A DNA stretch of 5,936 bases from Acidovorax_G sp046289925 (lineage in GTDB: Bacteria > Pseudomonadota > Gammaproteobacteria > Burkholderiales > Burkholderiaceae_C), in contig JBKBUN010000160.1 of NCBI GenBank assembly GCA_046289925.1, forward strand, positions 1-5,936, read 5' to 3'. Of this stretch, positions 1-4,633 are shown piece after piece. How positions within the stretch are numbered: the first letter of the stretch is position 1; each line of letters begins with the position of its first letter. Position numbers and translations under genes: made by a program. Under the pieces are notes generated by a model. That model was not told the DNA's origin, made no database searches, and saw nothing but the letters and a program-made list of their open reading frames with translations.

Positions 1-81
1 GAGTGCGCCGCGTCGTCTCGCCTTGCCTGGCGCGCCGATCACGGCACTGGCGGGCGCATCCAACTGCGGTTTCTAGGGTGA
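1..81 (+). CDS. Possible C-terminal tail of an upstream gene (partial)
   Basis: The frame starting at base 1 is open from the window edge to a TGA at 79-81 and would encode about 26 residues ending in GGRIQLRFLG. Third positions are mostly G or C, as expected for coding DNA here. The frame starting at base 2 is also open, to a TAG at 74-76, with similar codon-position bias, so the reading frame is not certain. I do not recognise a family from so short a tail. If real, the gene would end 37 bases before the DUF429 start on the same strand, which would allow co-transcription. Confidence 0.3.
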   Translation, partial: ECAASSRLAWRADHGTGGRIQLRFLG

Positions 82-105
82 CCGCATTGGCGCTGGGTTG
101 ATGCT

Positions 106-113
106 GGGAGAGG
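106..113 (+). promoter_or_regulatory. Ribosome-binding site deciding the DUF429 start
   Basis: GGGAGAGG lies 5 bases before the ATG at 119. It is a strong Shine-Dalgarno-like sequence at good spacing. The in-frame alternatives, TTG at 98 and ATG at 101, lie upstream of or overlap this site and have nothing comparable before them, so the 119 start is preferred. Confidence 0.6.
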
Positions 114-118
114 ACTGC

Positions 119-964
119 ATGCCCCCCCAAACGCCCTCGTCTGTGCCTTTGCTGCTGGGCTGCGACTTCAGCAGCAGCCCGAGCCGCCGCAAGCCCATCC
201 TGCATGCGCTGGGTCAATGGCAGGGCGGGCAAGTACAGTTGTTGGGCTTTGAGCGCTTCGAAACCTTGGATGCTTGGGCCGCCTGGCTGGCCCAACCGGG
301 CGACTGGGTGGGCGGGTTCGATCTGCCCTTCGGCTTGCCGCGCGAACTGGTGCACACGCTGGGCTGGCCGCTCGACTGGGTGGCCTGCATGGCGCACTAC
401 CGCAGCCTGTCGCGCGATGCCATCCGTGCCCAGTTTGCAGCGTTTTGTGATGCGCGGCCCGTGGGCGGCAAGTTTGCGCACCGCGCCACCGATGCGCCTG
501 CGGGCTCCAGCCCATCGATGAAATGGGTCAACCCGCCAGTGGCCTTCATGCTCCATGCGGGCGTGCCGCGCCTGCTTGATGCTGGGGTGCACCTGCCGGT
601 GCTGCACGCGGGCGATCCGCGCCGCGTAGCGTTGGAGGCCTACCCCGGCCTGCTCGCGCGCCAAGTGCTCGGGCGGCGCAGCTACAAAGCCGACGACCGT
701 GCTCGCCAGACGCCCGAGCGCCTGATCGCCCGCAAAGACCTGGTGAACGCCTTGGAACTGGGGCAGACCCGGCTGGGCCTGCGGCTGCGCTTGCGCCATG
801 CCCAGCGCGACGCGCTGCTGGACGAGCCCATGGGCGATATGCTGGACGCGGTACTGTGCCTGCTGCAGGCCGCCTGGGCCGCACGGCAGCACGCGCAGGG
901 CGACGCCCGCTACGGCCTACCCGCCGGGATCGATCCTCTGGAAGGCTGGATTCTCACGGCCTGA
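119..964 (+). CDS. DUF429 domain-containing protein (predicted RNase H-fold nuclease-like)
   Basis: A complete protein of 281 aa that reads like the DUF429 family. Seen: an N-terminal strand ending in an acidic residue (LLLGCDFSSS, D16), the GGFDLPFGLP loop (D68), the YPG segment with its acidic residue (ALEAYPGLLA, E173), a charged region rich in R/K/D (about 185-210), and a C-terminal helix with two acids (GDMLDAVLCLLQAAWAA, D240 and D243). It ends in DPLEGWILTA, a usual ending for the family. DUF429 is related in fold to RNase H-like nucleases, and the spaced acids would fit metal binding, but no member's role is firmly known to me and the substrate is unknown. No signal peptide or membrane segment is visible, so it is probably cytosolic. 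The ATG at 119 was chosen for its ribosome-binding site. Seven C residues follow that ATG directly. The TGA stop sits inside or at the edge of a transposase remnant on the other strand. Confidence 0.85.
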   Translation: MPPQTPSSVPLLLGCDFSSSPSRRKPILHALGQWQGGQVQLLGFERFETLDAWAAWLAQPGDWVGGFDLPFGLPRELVHTLGWPLDWVACMAHYRSLSRDAIRAQFAAFCDARPVGGKFAHRATDAPAGSSPSMKWVNPPVAFMLHAGVPRLLDAGVHLPVLHAGDPRRVALEAYPGLLARQVLGRRSYKADDRARQTPERLIARKDLVNALELGQTRLGLRLRLRHAQRDALLDEPMGDMLDAVLCLLQAAWAARQHAQGDARYGLPAGIDPLEGWILTA

Positions 965-1182
965 ACCCAGCAGGCGGCGATGATCGAAGGCCGGTGCTGC
1001 GCGCCCTTGGGCTTGTTGCGCGCGGTGACGTAGGGTTCATCGAGCTTGCCCGCACAGAAGTGGGCCAGTACGTGCCGCTTGCGCCAGGCCCACAAGTACG
1101 CCACCGGGTTGAGGCCGGGCGAGTGGGGCGGCAGCAACGCCATCTCCATCGGGATCTGGCCGTCAGTGGAATCAAGGGACTC
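958..1182 (-). pseudogene. IS630-family transposase, C-terminal remnant
   Basis: Read on the minus strand, this encodes a recognisable C-terminal end of an IS630-type DDE transposase: LLPPHSPGLNP, then VAYLWAWRKRH, then LAHFCAGKLDE, and RPSIIAACW near the end. The usual motif is LPPY(A/S)PxLNPVEYLW, in which E is the third catalytic acid. Here that residue is Ala (codon at 1099-1101, GCG on the minus strand, one base from GAG), so the enzyme would be dead. Everything upstream, including the first two catalytic Asp residues and the N-terminal helix-turn-helix, is absent. The match fades around 1177-1182, just before an inverted repeat. At the other end it runs into the DUF429 gene without a proper transposase stop or terminal repeat. 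It is a decayed IS fragment of about 70 residues and not a functional gene. The family call is from motif memory, without a search. Confidence 0.8.
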
Positions 1183-1210
1183 GCACCCCATACTGACCCA
1201 GTATCGGTGC
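1183..1210. repeat. Near-perfect inverted repeat beside the IS remnant
   Basis: The arms are GCACC (1183-1187) with GGTGC (1206-1210), and ATACTG (1190-1195) with CAGTAT (1199-1204), around a 3-base centre ACC. Only CC against C is unpaired between the two stem segments. No T-run follows on either strand, so it is a poor intrinsic terminator. It lies 21 bases before the predicted -35 of the small secreted-protein gene and directly next to the truncated end of the transposase fragment. It could be an operator or a leftover of a mobile element. The sequence does not settle which. Confidence 0.5.
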
Positions 1211-1231
1211 AACGCATGACCGATTCAGCGC

Positions 1232-1260
1232 TTGTCATGATGTACGCAAAGCGCAATAGT
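1232..1260 (+). promoter_or_regulatory. Putative sigma-70 promoter for the small secreted-protein gene
   Basis: TTGTCA (1232-1237, 5 of 6 consensus bases) is separated by 17 bases from AATAGT (1255-1260, 4 of 6). The predicted transcription start would be near 1267, some 20 bases before the ATG at 1288. This patch is visibly less GC-rich than its surroundings, which supports a promoter. It is unproven. Confidence 0.45.
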
Positions 1261-1287
1261 GCCCGGCAGCGTGCTACGCTGAGTGGG

Positions 1288-1590
1288 ATGCTCGAGACTC
1301 CGGAGACCCCGCATTCTCCCCGCTGTCGCGCGGCCGGCTGCCACGGGGCGTCGCCTGTGTGCGTACGGTGGAGCGTGGCGTGGTGGGCAAGCGCTGCACT
1401 GGCGGGGCTGCTGATCGCCCGCGAGGCCACAGCCGCGCCCGCTCCGTGGTTCTACTGGCGCAGCCTGGTGGACGGTGCGCGCGTTTGTGCCCAGACCTCC
1501 CCAGGCCCTGGTTGGGAGCGCGACAGCGAAGCCTACGAAGGCCCGGGCTGCCAGCCCCGCCGCCGCGTGCTGATCGTGCCCATGCGCTGA
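1288..1590 (+). CDS. Small probable secreted protein, unknown function
   Basis: An ORF of 100 aa. Seen: a basic and cysteine-containing N-terminal stretch (1-28), a hydrophobic segment (about 29-44, WSVAWWASAALAGLLIA), then AREATAAPAP, which contains an AxA-like signal-peptidase site. The predicted mature part is only about 50 residues: PWFYWRSLVDGARVCAQTSP, then GWERDSEAYEGPGCQ and a basic tail. Two cysteines (C67, C88) could form a disulfide in the periplasm. The aromatic WFYWRS start followed by DGxRVCAQ and GWER resembles small periplasmic hypothetical proteins that I associate with Comamonadaceae; that is recollection and was not searched. The ribosome-binding site is weak (GAG at 1281-1283). 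A GTG at 1357 would give a shorter, more ordinary signal peptide, so the start is uncertain. It is probably expressed alone from the promoter at 1232-1260. Function unknown. Confidence 0.6.
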   Translation: MLETPETPHSPRCRAAGCHGASPVCVRWSVAWWASAALAGLLIAREATAAPAPWFYWRSLVDGARVCAQTSPGPGWERDSEAYEGPGCQPRRRVLIVPMR

Positions 1591-1809
1591 AAGGTATGAC
1601 GACGGGGCAGGCCGGGCCAGCCCGCGCGCTCAGGTCGCCCTGCGCCGCGTCTGGGGCGCCGTGCTGGCGCAGGCGCCCAGGCGTGTGGCATGGCCCGCTT
1701 GGGGCCTGACGTCACGTGCGCAAGCGGCCGCCTGCATGGCGGGCCTTTCCGCTCGTCGCCAGAGTGTTTGCTCGCAGGCCCGTGCTCGGCGACGATGCGC
1801 GGGTATGAC
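1591..1809. other. Intergenic stretch with no recognised gene
   Basis: Several frames are open by chance because of the high GC content, but none encodes a protein I recognise and none has a convincing start. The only local structure is a GC-rich hairpin: CTGGGGCGCC (1651-1660) pairs with GGCGCCCAG (1672-1680) with one bulged G and an 11-base loop. It has no following T-run, so it could be a weak terminator for the small gene or just chance in GC-rich DNA. TATGAC at 1804-1809 resembles a -10 box but has no good -35 partner. The original promoter of the phosphatase gene may lie in this stretch. Confidence 0.4.
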
Positions 1810-1980
1810 CCTAGGAGCCTGCCGGACTTGGGGCGTCGAGAGCGAAAATGAGCCCCAGCGAGGACCGTTTTCGGCGTATTTGCAGCCCCATAGCGGGGCT
1901 ATGGGGCCAAAAGACGGCGGAAAATGGACCGCTGCGGCCCATTGGCAGCCGACGATTTCCAAGTCCGAAAGACTCCTAGG
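1810..1980. mobile_element. MITE-like imperfect palindromic element, 171 bp
   Basis: The two ends are inverted copies: 1810-1831 and 1959-1980 match at 19 of 22 positions (CCTAGGAG at the outer left end, CTCCTAGG at the outer right end). The match continues inwards. CGTCG (1834-1838) pairs with CGACG (1950-1954), 1847-1866 pairs with 1926-1943 (15 of 18 plus a 2-base bulge), and 1867-1876 pairs with 1916-1925 (7 of 10). The centre is a perfect hairpin, GCCCCATAGC (1885-1894) and GCTATGGGGC (1898-1907), with loop GGG. The whole segment is therefore one long, degenerate palindrome without a protein. Both outer ends carry CCTAGG, which could be part of the repeat or a duplicated NCTAGN-type target (the target style known for IS481). 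A non-autonomous insertion element is the likeliest reading. A dispersed intergenic repeat family or a transcribed hairpin are alternatives. Confidence 0.7.
1885..1907. repeat. Perfect 10-bp hairpin at the centre of the palindrome
   Basis: GCCCCATAGC and its exact reverse complement are separated by GGG. On the plus strand it is followed by CAAAAG and not a T-run. On the minus strand the bases after the hairpin are TGCAAATACG, also without a proper T-run. It can form a strong stem in RNA or cruciform DNA but is not a typical intrinsic terminator. It forms the tip of the larger palindrome. Confidence 0.7.
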
Positions 1981-2685
1981 ATGACCGACCTGATCCTGAT
2001 CCGCCATGGCGAAACCGACTGGAACCGAGAGCTGCGCTTCCAGGGCCATGTGGACGTACCCCTGAACGCCACCGGCATGGTGCAGGCCGAGCGCCTGGCA
2101 CAGCGCCTGGCTGCCGAACGGGTGGCGGTGGATCACTTGGTGTGCAGCGACCTGCTGCGCACACGCCAGACCGCCGCTCCTTCCCAGAAGGCCCTGTTGC
2201 CACAGCTCGTGCTGGAAACGCTGACCGACCCGGCACTGCGTGAGCAGAGCTTTGGCATCGTCGATGGCTTGCGCGTGGACGATATTCAACAGCAGCACCC
2301 CGACGCTTGGGCCCAGTGGCTGCGCTTTGATGCCGATGTGGGCATGCCCGGCGGCGAAACCACGCGCCAATTCCATGCGCGGGTGATGGCCGCCTTGCAT
2401 CGCATTGCGGCCCGGCATGCGGGACAGACGGTGCTGGTGGTCACCCACGGAGGGGTGCTGGACATGGTGTGGCGCACCGCCCGGGGTTTGGATCTGTCCG
2501 GGCCAAGGGTGAGCGATATTCCGAATGCCGGCCTGAACCGGGTGCGCTTGCAGGACGGGCAGTGGAGCGTGCTGCAGTGGGCCGACACGCGCCACCTGGC
2601 CGACCTGCCGGCGCAGCCGGTTTACGATCAGGTCAAGCTGTTGGCGACCGAAGCTGCCACCGAAGGCAGTCCGAGCGCCGCGTAA
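1981..2685 (+). CDS. Histidine phosphatase family protein (phosphoglycerate mutase-like)
   Basis: A complete protein of 234 aa of the histidine phosphatase (branch 1) superfamily. The phospho-accepting His is in LILIRHGETDWN (R8, H9), followed by FQGHxDxPLNxxG (20-32). The phosphate-binding Arg is in CSDLLRTRQTA (R60), the acid/base Glu in LREQSFGIVDG (E88), and the second His in VLVVTHGGVLD (H156). PGGE (123-126) is also typical. All key residues are present, so it should be an active cytosolic phosphatase or mutase. Cofactor-dependent mutase, broad phosphatase and alpha-ribazole phosphatase (CobC-like) members look alike, and no cobalamin genes are nearby, so the substrate is open. The start at 1981 fits the family, with MTDLILIRHG at the N-terminus. 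Its ATG follows directly on the palindromic element, whose last bases CTAGG give no spaced ribosome-binding site. An in-frame ATG at 1924, inside the element, would add 19 residues. The 3' end overlaps the convergent TPR gene by 58 bp. Confidence 0.93.
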   Translation: MTDLILIRHGETDWNRELRFQGHVDVPLNATGMVQAERLAQRLAAERVAVDHLVCSDLLRTRQTAAPSQKALLPQLVLETLTDPALREQSFGIVDGLRVDDIQQQHPDAWAQWLRFDADVGMPGGETTRQFHARVMAALHRIAARHAGQTVLVVTHGGVLDMVWRTARGLDLSGPRVSDIPNAGLNRVRLQDGQWSVLQWADTRHLADLPAQPVYDQVKLLATEAATEGSPSAA

Positions 2686-3989
2686 ACCACGCCAGCTTGC
2701 CGTGCCAGTCGCTGCGACTGCGGCTGCACATTGCACTGGGGCTGTAGCAGGTTTTGTGCGGCCGTCCATCGGCCGCTGCATTGCAGGGCGTGCAGGAAGA
2801 TTTGCTCAAACAGGTCGCGCTGCGCATGACTGCCCCCCACCTCAACCATGCGCGGCAGGGCCATGCCCAGGTGGTGTACGGCCGCGTCCCAGTCGCCTTG
2901 CGCATGGGCGAACAGGCCCTCTGCGGCAGGCAGGCAGACCTGCTGCCAGACCGTGCCGTCCCGTGCCGCATCGGTCCGCTCGGCATGGGCCGCCAGGCTG
3001 TCGCGCAGCGCGGCCGCTGCGGTCCAGTAGCCAGCACGCGCAAGGCCGTAGAGGTAATGCAAGTCCAGAAATGGAAGGACATGGTCGGCTTGGCGTGCCG
3101 CCAGGTGGCGTCCTACATCGGCCCAGCGGTCGCCCACGTCCACGCCCGCCAGCTCCAGCCGCGCGAGCAGTGACACTGCGTTGATCTGGTCCTGCGAGTA
3201 GTCCTTGGCCACGCCCCAGACCTGTGTGTCGTACAGCGCCAGTACCTCGGAATGCCGGTCCAGTTCGAGCAAAAACAGCGCCTGGTGCCACCAGTTGTGC
3301 GTGACCATGAAGGAGTTGAGTCCGGTCCAGGTGTCGTGGACGCTTTCCAGAAACTGCAGGCCCTCCACCAGACGGCCTTGGGTCAGCATCACGTGGGCCA
3401 GCGCGTGGTGGGCCCAGGGCTCTTTGCGGCGCAGGCGGGTCGCATGCTGCGCCGCTGCCTCAGCCTCGGCCAGCAGATGGCACTGCTCCCAGGCAAAGGC
3501 CAGCATGCCGTGCAGGTAGGGCACGTCGGCCGCAGCATCGCGCGCCAGCAGGGCCATGCGCAGCATTCCGGGCGAATCGCCGCGGTTGAAGCGGTGGTAC
3601 TGGCCGAGCTTGAGCGAGGCCAGGTCGCGCGGATACAGGCGCGCTTGCTCCTCGTGCAGGGCTGCGGCGCGCAGGATGTCTCCGTCCACCCAGGCCGCCA
3701 CGGCTGCCACCCAGCGTTGCTCGCGTTCGCTCGCGTGGGCGGCCCCGGCCAGCGCTCGCTGCATGTAGGGCCGTGCCTGCGCGGGGGCCTCGCGTGTTTC
3801 GGCAAACATGTGCAGTGCGGCGCAGCAGGCCTGCACCGTGGGCGAGGGGTCGTCCGCGGCTTCCAGCACCCGCACCGCGCGCGCCTCGCTCGCGATGAAG
3901 CCTTCGACGAAATCATTCACCCGTTCCACGCTGGCAGCGTCGTGGAGCGTGAGGGCGTTGCCCAGGCTGTCGGTGGTGGAGATCGGCAT
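2628..3989 (-). CDS. TTC38-family tetratricopeptide repeat protein
   Basis: A protein of 453 aa, of usual length for bacterial relatives of tetratricopeptide repeat protein 38. Seen along the protein: helical pairs rich in Ala and Leu; the AAWVDGDILRAAALHEEQ segment (98-115) and YPRDLASLKLGQYHRFNRGD (119-138); PWAHHALAHVMLTQGRLVEG (191-210); HNWWHQALFLLEL (231-243); FLDLHYLYGLARAG (307-320); and GSHAQRDLFEQIFLHAL (386-402). This order of conserved His/Trp motifs is characteristic of TTC38. TPR proteins are scaffolds for protein binding, but no biochemical role is established for this family that I can name. No signal peptide or membrane segment is visible. It is the last gene of a leftward operon, 28 nt after the membrane-anchored orphan. 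No clear ribosome-binding site precedes the ATG, so translation may depend partly on the upstream gene. The C-terminal 19 codons and stop overlap the convergent phosphatase gene. Confidence 0.88.
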   Translation of the reverse strand: MPISTTDSLGNALTLHDAASVERVNDFVEGFIASEARAVRVLEAADDPSPTVQACCAALHMFAETREAPAQARPYMQRALAGAAHASEREQRWVAAVAAWVDGDILRAAALHEEQARLYPRDLASLKLGQYHRFNRGDSPGMLRMALLARDAAADVPYLHGMLAFAWEQCHLLAEAEAAAQHATRLRRKEPWAHHALAHVMLTQGRLVEGLQFLESVHDTWTGLNSFMVTHNWWHQALFLLELDRHSEVLALYDTQVWGVAKDYSQDQINAVSLLARLELAGVDVGDRWADVGRHLAARQADHVLPFLDLHYLYGLARAGYWTAAAALRDSLAAHAERTDAARDGTVWQQVCLPAAEGLFAHAQGDWDAAVHHLGMALPRMVEVGGSHAQRDLFEQIFLHALQCSGRWTAAQNLLQPQCNVQPQSQRLARQAGVVYAALGLPSVAASVANSLT

Positions 3990-4017
3990 GGCCAGGCAGT
4001 GATGAGGGGCTGCTGCG

Positions 4018-4629
4018 CTATTGAGCGCGGGTGAGCGCCAGATAGGCCTCGCGCGTGGCAGGCGATACCGACGCCACCAGCTGCGGGTAGGGCGTCTGGT
4101 GCCGCGCCAGCATGCGCGCGCTGGCCACTGTGCGGGACTTGCAGTACCAGTGGCAGGTGTGCTGCAGTAGCAGCAGTTCGGCCGAGATGGTGTAGGCGCG
4201 GTCGCGGGTGCTCAGCCCGGCCGCGTTGGCCATCGCACGGGATACGCCTTCGGCGTGCACCGCCAGGGCGCGTCGCATGTCAAAGGTGGCTGCGGGTGCC
4301 AGGCGGGTGGCATAGGGCAGGGCAAAGGGCCAGCGGCTGACGCGGGCTTCGGGCTCGGGCGTTTGTGCGAAGTCCCTGGCCAGGCGGGTGAGCTGTTCGC
4401 TCAGTTGCTCCTCGCTGGTGGTCAGCAGGCGCCAGATCTGCTGGCGGCGCTCGGCATCCTTCTCGCCCATCGCGCGCAGGTAGCCTTCGGTCAGACCTTC
4501 CATCAGGCGTTCGATCTGATAAGGGGCCAGGCACTTCGCCAGCCGCGCAATGCGCTGGCGCTGCTCGCGGGCGTTGAGCGCCAGCACCGACGATAAGCCG
4601 ACCAGGATGGTGAGAAAAAATGCGTCCAT
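4018..4629 (-). CDS. Membrane-anchored conserved hypothetical protein
   Basis: A protein of 203 aa that I do not recognise as a named family. Seen: one N-terminal hydrophobic segment (about residues 4-18, FFLTILVGLSSVLAL) followed at once by the basic REQRQRIAR, which suggests an N-out, C-in signal anchor with the bulk in the cytoplasm. A highly charged helical stretch (about 20-90, including EKDAERRQQIWRLL and TSEEQLSEQLTRLARDF) may form a coiled coil. A C-terminal part carries LLLLQHTCHWYCKSR (152-166), a small cluster of H157, C159, H160 and C163 that could bind metal or be structural. The ATG at 4629 lies 4 nt after the amidase stop, with a weak AGG upstream, so translational coupling is likely. 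A longer frame reaching to 4854 exists, but it would overlap the amidase C-terminus and lacks support. The residue pattern looks conserved and not random. Function unknown. Confidence 0.75.
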   Translation of the reverse strand: MDAFFLTILVGLSSVLALNAREQRQRIARLAKCLAPYQIERLMEGLTEGYLRAMGEKDAERRQQIWRLLTTSEEQLSEQLTRLARDFAQTPEPEARVSRWPFALPYATRLAPAATFDMRRALAVHAEGVSRAMANAAGLSTRDRAYTISAELLLLQHTCHWYCKSRTVASARMLARHQTPYPQLVASVSPATREAYLALTRAQ

Positions 4630-4633
4630 GCGC

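Noticed and set aside
856..1287. Upstream in-frame extension of the small secreted protein back into the DUF429 gene
   Set aside because: The extension runs over the DUF429 end and the antisense IS fragment. Its residues are compositionally odd and the promoter candidate lies downstream, so the start at 1288 is preferred.
1651..1680. GC-rich hairpin as an intrinsic terminator of the small secreted-protein gene
   Set aside because: No T-run follows, one base is bulged, and such stems arise easily in this composition. It is mentioned only as intergenic structure.
1942..1970. TTGGCA (1942-1947) as a -35 box inside the palindrome for the phosphatase gene
   Set aside because: No acceptable -10 sequence is found 16-18 bases downstream. 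The bases there are GC-rich CCGAAA-like.
1630..2781. Long open frame of 383 codons on the minus strand, antisense to the phosphatase gene
   Set aside because: It is the mirror of a clearly coding plus-strand gene with all catalytic motifs, it crosses the palindromic element and the TPR gene end, and its translation shows no recognisable domain. It is a by-product of high GC content.
2633..3519. Several open frames on both strands across the TPR gene
   Set aside because: They overlap a gene with clear TTC38 motifs throughout, and their translations are low-complexity Arg/Ala/Pro-rich, typical of shadow frames.
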